Part shown: positions 1 to 9,224 of the stretch, piece after piece
Position numbering within the stretch: the first letter of the stretch is position 1
Layout: every line of letters begins with the position of its first letter
Assembly (NCBI RefSeq): GCF_012033695.1
Contig: NZ_JAAVJI010000002.1
Coordinates: 310,001 to 374,000, forward strand
Direction of reading: 5' to 3'
Length of the DNA stretch: 64,000 nucleotides
Source of the DNA: Pseudomonas quercus
Lineage (GTDB): Bacteria > Pseudomonadota > Gammaproteobacteria > Pseudomonadales > Pseudomonadaceae
Translations under genes and position numbers: made by a program
The notes under the pieces: model-generated
Told to the model about the DNA's origin: nothing
What the model saw: only the letters and a program-made list of their open reading frames with translations
The model's database searches: none

Positions 1-3000
1 ATCTGGCCGCATTGAGTGCAGCACCCGAAGCGCAGCCTCCGCATACCGCAGAGGCCCATGAGCGCCGCCTTATGGAAGCACTGGAGCTGCTCACGGTTCC
101 CGTGAATCCTCCCAGGTTGCTGGCTCTGGCACGTGTCGAAGAAACGCGTCGGTCGCTACACCTGGGCGCGCAGGCCCGTCCTTGGTTGTCCAACTTACCT
201 GCGGACACCTGTCTGCGCCTGGCAGGGCTGGTTACGGCCTATGCCCAAGCTATCGGCGACAGTGAGCAAGTGCTGCAAGCCGACCTGCCTGCCCGAGCTG
301 ATTACGTCCGCAGCCGGATCAGTGAATTCCTGACCGACCATTTTGCCTTGGAGCGCCCCTGCCGCGTGAGGCTGACACTGCCGGTGCAGGTGGACATGGT
401 ACGTGAGCTGATTGCAGGCTCAGGCGCCCCAGGCACGCCCAGCCGGCTAGTACCTCACCCCTCTCTGGATACTGAGCAGTTGACACTGGAGGACCTGGCT
501 CTGGCGCAGATCGATGACGTGATCGCCCAGCGCCTGGCCTTTGCCCAGGTGCACGTGGAGCCTCCCCACCACCCTCAGGCTGCTGCCATCACACAGGCTG
601 TCACGCTGGCTTGGCTACAAGAGCAGATCCCAGCGCTGGACATTGCAGGGGGTTACGAGCGATTGCTGCTGGATGTCTACCTGCGCGCTGGCCGTTTCCA
701 GGCGCATGCCCAGGATGAGGCTATTCTCCAACGTCCGTACGCATTAATGCTGGACATCCAGGCCCTGATCGCCCAACACCAGGGGCGGCTCAACGACCAA
801 GGGGTACGCATGGTGCAAATGGCACAGCATGCCACCACCCCGGCAGCGTGGCGGGCAGACGGGCTAGACCTGGCCTTGTTGCCGCTATCGCTAACGCTGT
901 TCAACGAAGACACTCACAGCGCTGGCAGTACGTTAGCCGGAGTGGTACTGATCCACGACCGTATCAGCAAGGCTACGGTGCTGGTATTGCCCGACCCACC
1001 CGATGGCAAAGCCTTGAAGCAGTACACCAGTGTCGACCTGGCGGTTGAAGCCCTCGAAGACCTGTTTGTAGACGCACGCCTGCGCCGTTACCTGTGTGAA
1101 CGGGCCGTCGAGGGCGATCCCCAATGGCTGGAAAGCCGTATAAACCAGGCGCTGATCACTGGGTTCCGTAATCTGATTAACACAGGCGCACCCTGGCCTG
1201 CACATCAATCGCTTGTTCGCAACCAAAGCCTGGCCGAGCTAGGGCTTTATGTCCGAGCTCACAGGGCCAGTTCCACGTCCAACGCCGACCGGGTATTTGA
1301 ATACGCCCGCGACAGCCAACTAAGCGTGGTGAGATACATCCGCCTCGCACTGGGGGTTGTACCTTTCATAGGCAGCGCGATCGCCATGGTCGACGCGCTG
1401 GAAGCTGCGGTGGAGGCAGGCAGAGCCTTTGCTGAAGGCGATGGTATCGCAGGTGTCGAAGCTACCCAGTCCGTGCTGCTCTCCATTGCCGACGCGCTCT
1501 TTGACTTCGGCCCGGCAGGCCTGGCAGCAGCTTCACATGCGGCTAGCCTGCGCGCTACTGCCCAGGCCAGGCACTTTCGCCAAGGGCTCAAAGGTGCCGG
1601 CCGGCTAAGGGCCCTATCTGCGTGGAGCGCCCGACGGGCCGACGAAGGCTTCGTGGGTTACGAACAAGCGGTTAGCTTAAACGTTCAGCCTGGAAGTGAG
1701 GGGCGTTGGAAAGGCATCTACCGTGAAAACGGAGGTGATTTTATCCGGCGTGGGAGTGCGGTCTATGGAGTTCAATGGGATGCTACCTACCATACCTGGC
1801 GGTTGGCCCCTACACGCACACGCCACTATCTCCAGCCAGTGGCGCTGGATGAAAGCGGGCAATGGCAAACCCATGGTCACCTTTACGGCACCTTGGTGGA
1901 TAGCGGATTACACGGTGGTGGCGGTCTGCAAAGTTACCTGGCTGACCGTCTGGACCCGCTCTGGCCAGACACCTTGCGCCGCCTGCTGCCACGGTGGTGG
2001 GCAGATGCTCACTTCCGTCGCCAGCATCAGTTGCTAGGGGAGACTACCGCCTGCCTCAGGCGGGTAGTTGAGAACGAAGCGCGGGGTCAGCAGGCTTTAA
2101 ACGCGTTCAAGGCTCAGCAAGGTTCGGCACAGGCTGTTCTGGATACTGCGCAGGAGACTATAGATGCGGCCACTGCGCTGCATAATAGCCTTGATCACCT
2201 TCGCCGGTTTACCCGAGGGCACCGCCATGCTGAAGCAGGGCTGGACCAAAGCCGGGCAGCAGCGACTATTTGTGCCAAGTCGCATTTGCAGATCAATGTG
2301 GCCCACCTGGAAGCTGTTCGCCTTAGCGACTTGGTTTTGGAGCAGCGTACTCAGCTGGAGCAGCTGATCGTTAGGCTTTACGAAAGCATGGGCCCTGCAG
2401 CCGCTGTACCTCCCGAGCTGGCAAACGGCATGAAAACCATACGCCAGACGCTGGCCCAGCTTCTGGAACAGTACGATTTCATCGAGCGTTGCCTGGAGCG
2501 GGCCAAAACCTGGCAACGCCGGGTGACCTCTGCCGAGCATCGACGGATACTGCATACCGAGCAGGAACAGTTCCTGGGAGCCTTTTCAGAAAAGCGCCTA
2601 GGCATGATACGCGTAGCGTTGTTGATGAACCTTGCACCGGCAGATGACCTGACCAAGCCTTCATGGAGTTACATGAGGCGGCTGTATGGACCTGCGCGGG
2701 AGCGTTACGACCGCGTCGTTCAATCCGCCTTTCAGGGCGAAAGCATCAACCTTCGTCCTCAGCAGCGTGATCGCCTCCTGAGACAGGTGCGTGAGGAGAA
2801 CCTAGCGTTTACCCGGCAGCTACGCCGGCTGACCCTAAGCTACCCTGAACAATTCGACCCGGTATACACCGACCGCCTGATGCAAGCACTGCAGGCATCA
2901 CGCCAGGCGGCGCCTGCTCAACCGGCACAGGCTACCCCTCTCCAAGGGCGTATGCGGCCCAGGACGTTCGAAGGCGACGGCCTGCTGCTGGTAGGCACTC

Positions 3001-3323
3001 CTGTAGAAGGCCAGCCCGACCGGCTTGTCATTAACCAAGTCAACAACCAGGCCGAACGCTGGGCACGGCGTGCCGATCGTTCCTGGGCACCTGAGGCCCC
3101 AAGGCCTGCGTTTCTACCTCAACGCTCTGCTGCCGAGCTGGCCAGGCACGCCGAGGAACGGCTTGCTCAACTGCCTGCGTTTCGCCAGCGCGTTCGCCGT
3201 TATACCCGCCCTGACACACCAGCAGCAGACCTTGAAGACCTCTTTGCAGGCGAGGGGCAGGAACTTGAGTTCCATGCACGGCAGCTGCAGTCGGCCGATA
3301 CAGACCAGCACTACACGGGGTGA
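1..3323 (+). CDS. DUF6543 (dermonecrotic-toxin-like) large protein, 5'-partial, C-terminus frameshifted
   Basis: The reading frame is open to the left window edge, so the true start lies upstream; the TTG at 12 is only the first start-like codon inside the window. About 1,100 residues are visible. The sequence resembles the large pseudomonad DUF6543 proteins annotated as 'dermonecrotic toxin domain-containing': a helical region around GYERLLLDVYLRAG (residue ~214), a conserved module around residues 290-400, a short hydrophobic stretch VVPFIGSAIAMVDAL (~450) and a long probable coiled coil (~690-870). Toxicity is not demonstrated for most of this family, and no catalytic motif is recognisable here. 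The frame ends at TGA 3321-3323, but the expected C-terminal module continues in another frame from 3320. A one-base loss in the G4 run at 3317-3320 would explain this. Recognition is from family resemblance only. Confidence 0.75.
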   Translation, partial: LAALSAAPEAQPPHTAEAHERRLMEALELLTVPVNPPRLLALARVEETRRSLHLGAQARPWLSNLPADTCLRLAGLVTAYAQAIGDSEQVLQADLPARADYVRSRISEFLTDHFALERPCRVRLTLPVQVDMVRELIAGSGAPGTPSRLVPHPSLDTEQLTLEDLALAQIDDVIAQRLAFAQVHVEPPHHPQAAAITQAVTLAWLQEQIPALDIAGGYERLLLDVYLRAGRFQAHAQDEAILQRPYALMLDIQALIAQHQGRLNDQGVRMVQMAQHATTPAAWRADGLDLALLPLSLTLFNEDTHSAGSTLAGVVLIHDRISKATVLVLPDPPDGKALKQYTSVDLAVEALEDLFVDARLRRYLCERAVEGDPQWLESRINQALITGFRNLINTGAPWPAHQSLVRNQSLAELGLYVRAHRASSTSNADRVFEYARDSQLSVVRYIRLALGVVPFIGSAIAMVDALEAAVEAGRAFAEGDGIAGVEATQSVLLSIADALFDFGPAGLAAASHAASLRATAQARHFRQGLKGAGRLRALSAWSARRADEGFVGYEQAVSLNVQPGSEGRWKGIYRENGGDFIRRGSAVYGVQWDATYHTWRLAPTRTRHYLQPVALDESGQWQTHGHLYGTLVDSGLHGGGGLQSYLADRLDPLWPDTLRRLLPRWWADAHFRRQHQLLGETTACLRRVVENEARGQQALNAFKAQQGSAQAVLDTAQETIDAATALHNSLDHLRRFTRGHRHAEAGLDQSRAAATICAKSHLQINVAHLEAVRLSDLVLEQRTQLEQLIVRLYESMGPAAAVPPELANGMKTIRQTLAQLLEQYDFIERCLERAKTWQRRVTSAEHRRILHTEQEQFLGAFSEKRLGMIRVALLMNLAPADDLTKPSWSYMRRLYGPARERYDRVVQSAFQGESINLRPQQRDRLLRQVREENLAFTRQLRRLTLSYPEQFDPVYTDRLMQALQASRQAAPAQPAQATPLQGRMRPRTFEGDGLLLVGTPVEGQPDRLVINQVNNQAERWARRADRSWAPEAPRPAFLPQRSAAELARHAEERLAQLPAFRQRVRRYTRPDTPAADLEDLFAGEGQELEFHARQLQSADTDQHYTG

Positions 3324-3736
3324 TAGCGCGCCTGCAAGAAGAGGCGCAGGCGCTCAGAGTAGAAGGACGGCAGGCCAGAATAGCCCACTGCAAGGCGTCC
3401 CCAACGCCAACGGGTGGCCACCTGGAATACCTGTACGAGGCAGGCGAGGTACAGATCCGTAAACTGGGACAGCTGCAGCCCTCTGGTACCACCCCCCGTA
3501 CACGAAACTGGTTGCAGGAATATGAGGTGATCGATAGTCACAGTGGTCAGCCCTGGAGCTATGCTCATTTCCATTATTCAACGGCACAGCCCAGGTTCCA
3601 GGATTTCGTCGCTGCTCACTTGAAAACGCCAGGTCAGCGCTTGCAGGGCACGGGCGCACCCGGCGAAGCGGCCGTGTGGCGTGGCGAGATCAGCCGCCAG
3701 CTGGCAACCAAGCTGTTCGAACCGCTGTTCCGTTGA
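3320..3736 (+). pseudogene. detached C-terminal module of the DUF6543 protein (frameshift remnant)
   Basis: This 138-residue frame begins with GTG overlapping the upstream stop (GTGA). Its content (IARLQEEAQALRVEG..., LEYLYEAGEVQIRKLG, WLQEYEVIDS, YAHFHYSTAQPRFQDFVAAHLKTP) matches what normally forms the extreme C-terminus of DUF6543 proteins: a helix, a small beta module and a YAHFHY motif. Adding one G to the G4 run at 3317-3320 joins the two frames as ...HYTGVIARLQ.... It is therefore most likely part of the preceding gene, separated by a deletion, a sequencing error or a recoding site. Translation as a separate protein is possible through the GTGA overlap, but I see no strong Shine-Dalgarno sequence. 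Confidence 0.7.
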
Positions 3737-3743
3737 CCCCTCG

Positions 3744-3771
3744 GTGTGCGCCCTGCCTTAAGGGCGCACAC
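3744..3771 (+). terminator. hairpin terminator candidate after the DUF6543 gene
   Basis: Perfect 11-bp stem GTGTGCGCCCT (3744-3754) and AGGGCGCACAC (3761-3771) with a 6-nt loop, 7 nt after the last stop codon. There is no T-run after it, so it may work weakly or act as an mRNA 3' end stabiliser. Confidence 0.55.
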
Positions 3772-3799
3772 AAGCTTGAGCGGTCGACATCCTGCACAT

Positions 3800-3816
3800 C
3801 ATGAGCCAAACTCATG
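3800..3816. promoter_or_regulatory. LysR-type T-N11-A palindrome upstream of metR
   Basis: CATGAG and CTCATG form a perfect inverted repeat around a 5-nt spacer and contain TGAG-N5-CTCA, a T-N11-A box of the type bound by LysR regulators. It lies about 40 bp before the metR start, where autoregulation would be expected. Binding is inferred, and the site differs from the classical MetR sequence TGAA-N5-TTCA. Confidence 0.4.
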
Positions 3817-3854
3817 CCTTTCTCTGGGAACAGGAACTTGGCTCATGGTGTGGC

Positions 3855-4772
3855 ATGCTTGAAATTCGTCACCTTAGAACGCTGCATGCGTTGCGTGAGG
3901 CAGACAGCCTGGTGGAAGCGGCCGAGCGGCTACATTTGACCCAATCTGCCCTCTCTCACCAGTTCAAGGAGCTGGAAGACCGTCTAGGCATGACGCTCTT
4001 CGTGCGCAAGACCAAACCTGTCCGCTTCACCAGTGCCGGGCTGCGCCTGCTGCAATTGGCCGATGCCACGTTGCCCTTGATGCGCGCTGCCGAGCGGGAC
4101 ATGGCACGGCTGGCTGGCGGTACGGCTGGCCGTCTGCACATGGCAATTGAATGCCACAGCTGTTTCCAGTGGCTGATGCCCACGATAGACCAGTTCCGTG
4201 ACGCCTGGCCGGAGGTAGAGCTGGACCTGGCCTCAGGTTTCGCCTTCGCGCCCCTGCCTGCCCTGGCACGAGGCGATCTGGACCTGGTAGTGACCTCCGA
4301 CCCCCTGGACCTCAGTGGGATTACCTACGTGCCACTGTTTACCTTCGAAGCCATGCTCGCGGTAGGCAACCAGCACCCCCTGGCCAGCAAGCCCTGGATC
4401 GAACCGCAAGACCTGCTGGACCAGACACTGATCACCTATCCGGTTGACCGGGACCGCCTTGATATCTTCACCCGCTTTCTAGAACCCGCCGATGTAGAGC
4501 CTGCCAGCGTACGGACAGCGGAACTGTCCGTGATGATGATGCAATTGGTGGCCAGCGGGCGTGGAGTGTGCGGCATGCCCCACTGGGCCCTTCACGAATA
4601 CAGTGCACGTGGCTATGTGAAAGGCCGTCGGCTTGGGGAGAAAGGGCTGTTCGCCACCCTCTACGCCGCCGTGCGTACCGACATGCTGGAGGCGCCTTTC
4701 ATGCGCGACTTTCTCTTGACGGCCAAGGACACCTCCTTCGCGACCCTCGATGGCGTAAGCGCTGTTCGATAG
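3855..4772 (+). CDS. metR: LysR-family transcriptional regulator MetR
   Basis: A 305-residue LysR regulator beginning MLEIRHLRTLHALREADSL. The N-terminal winged helix-turn-helix covers roughly residues 1-60 (AAERLHLTQSALSHQFKELE), followed by a linker helix and a periplasmic-binding-like effector domain. The N-terminus, the AIECHSCFQWLMP segment and the length match MetR, the homocysteine-responsive activator of methionine biosynthesis genes (metE, metH and others). I chose ATG 3855 because upstream in-frame codons would add residues absent from the family. No methionine gene is adjacent, so it acts in trans. The T-N11-A palindrome at 3800-3816 may serve autoregulation. Confidence 0.85.
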   Translation: MLEIRHLRTLHALREADSLVEAAERLHLTQSALSHQFKELEDRLGMTLFVRKTKPVRFTSAGLRLLQLADATLPLMRAAERDMARLAGGTAGRLHMAIECHSCFQWLMPTIDQFRDAWPEVELDLASGFAFAPLPALARGDLDLVVTSDPLDLSGITYVPLFTFEAMLAVGNQHPLASKPWIEPQDLLDQTLITYPVDRDRLDIFTRFLEPADVEPASVRTAELSVMMMQLVASGRGVCGMPHWALHEYSARGYVKGRRLGEKGLFATLYAAVRTDMLEAPFMRDFLLTAKDTSFATLDGVSAVR

Positions 4773-4822
4773 CGCACCAGGCGGCGCTTGCAAGCGCGCG
4801 CAGGTGGCCTCATAAAGAGGCC

Positions 4823-7800
4823 ATGAACCTGCCTCTTCCAGACCCAGCCCTTAGCGCCTTCCACCCCGCCATACAGCGCTGGTTCCAGCACAGCTTCCCG
4901 GCAACGACCCCGGCACAGGCAGCGGCCTGGCCGCTGATCCGTGCCGGGCGCTCTACCCTCGTCGCCGCGCCTACGGGCTCGGGGAAAACCCTCACGGCCT
5001 TCCTGGCCGTGCTCGATGAACTGGTGTGCCAAGCGCTGACGCCTGAAGGGTTACCGGAGCACACGCTGGTGGTGTATGTGTCGCCCCTGAAGGCCTTGTC
5101 CAACGACATCCAAGTCAACCTGCAGCGCCCCTTGGGCGGTATCAGCCAGCAACTTGAAAGCATGGGGCTACCGGCCTTGTCACTACGTACCGCTGTGCGT
5201 ACGGGTGACACCCCGCAGAAGGACCGTGCGGCCATGCGGCGGCGGCCACCGCATATTCTGGTCACCACGCCTGAATCCTTATACGTGCTGCTAGGCTCGG
5301 ACGGGGGGCGGCAGATGCTGAGCGGTGTACACACGGTGATCGTGGACGAGATTCATGCTGTAGCAGGGAGTAAACGCGGCAGCCACCTGGCGCTGAGCCT
5401 GGAGCGCCTGCAAGCCCTGAGCGGCGGCCCACTAAGGCGCATTGGCCTGTCAGCCACTCAAACACCCATCGAACGAGTAGCGACATTTCTGGCAGGGCAT
5501 CAACAGCCTTGCGAAATCGTGGACATTGGCCATGCCCGTCCCCGAGACCTCGCGCTGGAAGTGCCGCCGGTGCCGCTTGAGGCGGTCATGGCCAATGACG
5601 TGTGGGCACGGCTGTACGACCGTGTGGCCGCCTTGGCCAAGGAACATCGCACCACGCTGGTATTTGTAAACACCCGGCGTTTGGCGGAGCGGCTGGCCCG
5701 CCACCTGAGTGAACGCCTCGGTGATCAGCAAGTGGCCGCTCACCATGGCAGCCTTGCGCGCGACCAGCGCCTGAGCGCCGAACAGCGCCTGAAGCGGGGT
5801 GAGTTGCGCGTGCTGGTAGCCACCGCGTCGCTGGAGCTGGGCATTGATATCGGGGAAGTGGACCTGGTATGCCAGATCAGCTCGCCCCGCTCCATCGCCG
5901 CCTTTCTCCAACGAGTAGGCCGTTCGGGCCATCAGGTCGGCGGCACCCCCAAAGGGCGCCTGTTCGCCACCTCCCGCGATGACCTGATCGAATGCGCAGC
6001 CCTGCTGGACTGTGTGCGCAGAGGTGAGCTGGACGAACTGAAGGTGCCTCGGGCGCCCTTGGACGTGTTGGCCCAACACATCGTGGCGGAAGTCAGTTGC
6101 CGGGAGTGGGATGAAGCCGCCTTGCTCGCGTTGTTTCGCCGCGCAGCACCCTACGCCAACCTTACTCAACCCGATTACCAGGCCGTGATTGCCACCTTGG
6201 CCGAAGGCTATGAAACCCGCCAGGGCCTGCGCAGTGCCTACCTTCACCGCGATACCGTGAGCGGTACCTTGCGCGGCCGGCGCGGCAGCAAGCTGGCAGC
6301 AGTGACCAGCGGCGGCACTATTGCCGACAATGCCGACTACGCCGTGATGCTGGAGCCTCAAGGCCTGAACATCGGCAGTGTCAACGAGGATTTTGCCGTG
6401 GAAAGCCTGGCCGGCGATGTGTTCCAGTTAGGCAATGCGTCCTACCGCATCATTCGCGTGGAAGGTGGGCGCGTGCGCGTAGAAGACGCCAAGGGTATGC
6501 CGCCCAACGTACCGTTCTGGCTTGGTGAGGCACCCGGCCGTAGTGATGAGCTGTCGCGTTCTGTCGCCAGGCTCCAGGCCGCCGTAGACGAGCAATTGGC
6601 TCAGAGTGAAGGCCAGCACGCTCCATTAAGGGCCTGGATGACCCAGGCGCTGGCGCTGGACCAGGCGAGCGCCGAGCAACTGCTGGAATACCTGGCACGG
6701 ACATGGCAAGTGCTGGGCGCCCTGCCGTCCCAGGACACACTAATCATGGAGCGCTTTCTTGACGCCTCTGGTGGTACCCAGCTGGTTATCCATTCGCCCT
6801 TCGGCAGCCGCGTCAATCGCGCCTGGGGGCTGGCGTTGCGCAAACGCTTTGGCCAGACGTTCAACATTGAGCTTCAAGCGGCTGCCAGTGAGGATGCCAT
6901 TGTCGTTTCGCTGCCCACCGAACATCGCTTCACATTGGATGACGTGTGGGGGTACTTGCGCAGCGCTACTGCCGAAGCGGTCCTCGTTCAGGCCGTGCTT
7001 GAGGCGCCTTTATTCAAAGTACGCTGGCGCTGGAATGCGGCTAATGCCCTGGCGTTGCCGCGTTTTGCAGGCGGGCGCAAGGTGGCCCCCCAACTGCAGC
7101 GGATGAAAAGCGAAGACCTGATCACTACTGTGTTCCCCGGACAGGCCGCTGGCGTGGAAAACGCCGTGGGCGAACGTGAGGTGCCGGACCACCCCTTGAT
7201 ACGTCAGACCCTCGACGATTGCCTGCACGAGGCCTTGGACAGCGACCGCTGGCTGCAACTGCTACGTCGCATGGAAGCGGGCGAGGTACGCCTGGTCAGC
7301 CACGACCTACCATCGCCCTCCCCGTTAGCGGCGGCCATCCTTAATGCTCGCCCCTATGCGTTTCTGGACAATGCCCCTTTGGAAGAGCGGCGAACCCAGG
7401 CCGTGCTGAGCCGCCGCTGGACCGACCCGCAATCAACCGATGACTTGGGCGTGCTGGCACCTGAGGCCATTGAAGCTGTGCAGGTACAGGCGTGGCCGCA
7501 ACCGCGTAACACCGATGAAATGCACGAGGCCTTGATGAGCCTGGGCGTGGTGACCCAAGCTGAGGCGCAGGCCCACGCTGGATGGCCCGGTTGGTTGGCA
7601 GCCCTGGCTAAAACCGGCCGTGCAGGGCAATTGATCATCGCTGCCAACCATTGCCTGTGGTTTGCTCGAGAGCGATTGCTGTGCGTACAGGCCGCTTACC
7701 CTGACAGCTCGGTGCAACCCGCCCTGGCAGCGTTGCCCGGCTTTATCCAAAGCTGGGACGTCGACGCTGCCAGGCGTGAACTGATCCGTAGCCGGCTGGG

Positions 7801-9097
7801 GGGGCTTGGCCCTCAGCAGGCCGCAGACATTGCCCAATCGCTCGGGTTGGCAGCCGAGGTGGTGGTGCAGGCGTTGGCGCATTTGCAAGCCGAAGGTTAC
7901 CTGCTGCAAGGCCGTTTCCTGCCAGGCCTGGAAACGCCGCAGTGGTGCGAGCGTCATTTGCTGGCGCGTATTCACCGGTATACGGTCAAGCGGCTGCGCA
8001 AAGACATCGAGCCGGTGTCGTTGCAAGACTTCACGCGTTTCCTGTTCGACTGGCAACACGTATCCCCCGCTACCCGCATGGAAGGCCAGGCCGCCTTGGC
8101 GCAGGCACTGGCACAGCTGGAAGGTTACAACGCACCGGCCGGTGCTTGGGAAAACGATTTGCTGCCGGCACGTGTCAAGGGCTACAGCAGTACCTGGCTG
8201 GACGCTGCCTGCCGCTCAGGCAAAACCCTATGGTTACGGCGCGCCGGCAGCATGAAAAGCAGCGGTACAGCGTTGCGTACAATGCCTATCATGCTGTTGC
8301 CCCGGGCTCATCTGGGGCTATGGCAGGCCTTGGCTAATAACCCAGGCAGTACCGACGTAAGCCCACGCGCGCAGAAAGTGATAGAAGCTTTGAAGCAGGA
8401 CGGTGCGCTGTTCTTCGATCAGTTGCAGGACCAGGCCCGGTTGTTACGCACAGAGCTGGAAAACGCACTGGCCGAACTGGTCGCCAACGGGCACGTCACT
8501 GCCGACAGTTTCGCAGGGCTGCGCGCCCTGGTGACACCGGCTAGCAGCCGGCAGCAACGCAGCAGCCGACGTGGGCTGGGGGCGTTTATCGGCGGCATGC
8601 AGGACGCCGGGCGCTGGGCGTTGCTAAGCCCCCCGGCAAACCTGCCGGCCTCCAGCGAACAACTCGAACACCTGGCCATGACCCTGCTGCGTCGCTATGG
8701 CGTGGTGTTCTGGCGCTTGCTGGAGTGCGAGGCGGACTGGTTGCCCAGCTGGCGCGACCTGCTCCGCACCTTCCAGCGGCTGGAGGCTCGCGGCGAGATA
8801 CGCGGTGGGCGCTTTATCGAAGGGTTGGCAGGTGAGCACTTTGCACTGCCCGAAGCCATTCCTCTCTTACGTGAAGTCAGGCGTAGGCCGCTGGACGGCA
8901 GTGTGATCGCGGTAAGTGCCATTGACCCCTTGAACCTCAGCGGCACCTTGCTGCCCGGTACACGAGTACCGTCACTAGCGGCCAACCGGCTGGTGTACCT
9001 GGACGGCGTGCCGGCGGCGGCCATGATCGGCGGCAAGCCCGTTCACTGGCTGGAGCAGACAGCGGCTATCAGGGAAGCACTGATCCGGCGGCCTTGA
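4823..9097 (+). CDS. lhr: large ATP-dependent helicase Lhr (DEAD/DEAH superfamily 2)
   Basis: A 1,424-residue superfamily 2 helicase. The first RecA domain has Walker A APTGSGKT (residues 49-56), DEIH box VDEIHAV (~173) and motif III LSATQ. The second has TASLELGIDIGEVDLV (motif V) and QRVGRSGH (motif VI, ~362). A winged helix and the long Lhr-specific C-terminal region follow. Lhr proteins are 3'-to-5' single-stranded DNA translocases that unwind RNA:DNA hybrids and are linked to DNA repair. ATG 4823 was preferred because AAAGAGG lies just upstream (4814-4820); the frame also stays open further upstream into metR. E. coli Lhr is slightly longer (about 1,540 residues). The gene appears to be monocistronic, with a REP pair directly after it. 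Confidence 0.92.
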   Translation: MNLPLPDPALSAFHPAIQRWFQHSFPATTPAQAAAWPLIRAGRSTLVAAPTGSGKTLTAFLAVLDELVCQALTPEGLPEHTLVVYVSPLKALSNDIQVNLQRPLGGISQQLESMGLPALSLRTAVRTGDTPQKDRAAMRRRPPHILVTTPESLYVLLGSDGGRQMLSGVHTVIVDEIHAVAGSKRGSHLALSLERLQALSGGPLRRIGLSATQTPIERVATFLAGHQQPCEIVDIGHARPRDLALEVPPVPLEAVMANDVWARLYDRVAALAKEHRTTLVFVNTRRLAERLARHLSERLGDQQVAAHHGSLARDQRLSAEQRLKRGELRVLVATASLELGIDIGEVDLVCQISSPRSIAAFLQRVGRSGHQVGGTPKGRLFATSRDDLIECAALLDCVRRGELDELKVPRAPLDVLAQHIVAEVSCREWDEAALLALFRRAAPYANLTQPDYQAVIATLAEGYETRQGLRSAYLHRDTVSGTLRGRRGSKLAAVTSGGTIADNADYAVMLEPQGLNIGSVNEDFAVESLAGDVFQLGNASYRIIRVEGGRVRVEDAKGMPPNVPFWLGEAPGRSDELSRSVARLQAAVDEQLAQSEGQHAPLRAWMTQALALDQASAEQLLEYLARTWQVLGALPSQDTLIMERFLDASGGTQLVIHSPFGSRVNRAWGLALRKRFGQTFNIELQAAASEDAIVVSLPTEHRFTLDDVWGYLRSATAEAVLVQAVLEAPLFKVRWRWNAANALALPRFAGGRKVAPQLQRMKSEDLITTVFPGQAAGVENAVGEREVPDHPLIRQTLDDCLHEALDSDRWLQLLRRMEAGEVRLVSHDLPSPSPLAAAILNARPYAFLDNAPLEERRTQAVLSRRWTDPQSTDDLGVLAPEAIEAVQVQAWPQPRNTDEMHEALMSLGVVTQAEAQAHAGWPGWLAALAKTGRAGQLIIAANHCLWFARERLLCVQAAYPDSSVQPALAALPGFIQSWDVDAARRELIRSRLGGLGPQQAADIAQSLGLAAEVVVQALAHLQAEGYLLQGRFLPGLETPQWCERHLLARIHRYTVKRLRKDIEPVSLQDFTRFLFDWQHVSPATRMEGQAALAQALAQLEGYNAPAGAWENDLLPARVKGYSSTWLDAACRSGKTLWLRRAGSMKSSGTALRTMPIMLLPRAHLGLWQALANNPGSTDVSPRAQKVIEALKQDGALFFDQLQDQARLLRTELENALAELVANGHVTADSFAGLRALVTPASSRQQRSSRRGLGAFIGGMQDAGRWALLSPPANLPASSEQLEHLAMTLLRRYGVVFWRLLECEADWLPSWRDLLRTFQRLEARGEIRGGRFIEGLAGEHFALPEAIPLLREVRRRPLDGSVIAVSAIDPLNLSGTLLPGTRVPSLAANRLVYLDGVPAAAMIGGKPVHWLEQTAAIREALIRRP

Positions 9098-9124
9098 CCT
9101 GTTAAACAGGCCTTCGGTAGTTCA

Positions 9125-9192
9125 TTCGCGGGCTCTGCCCGCTCCTACGGTGGCTGTGTCGTGAATCTGTAGGAGCGGGCAGAGCCCGCGAA
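9125..9192. repeat. inverted pair of REP elements (REPIN-like)
   Basis: A perfect 24-bp inverted repeat: TTCGCGGGCTCTGCCCGC... (9125-9148) and its complement (9169-9192), separated by 20 nt. Each arm also has an internal palindrome (CGGGC-TCT-GCCCG). The 'GTAGGAGCGGGC...CCCGCGAA' signature is the pseudomonad REP type. It sits between the convergent lhr and nadA genes and can fold into a long hairpin, which could terminate both transcripts. Confidence 0.85.
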
Positions 9193-9224
9193 GGGGCTGA
9201 AGGGAACGTGCCAGTCGGCAGGGC

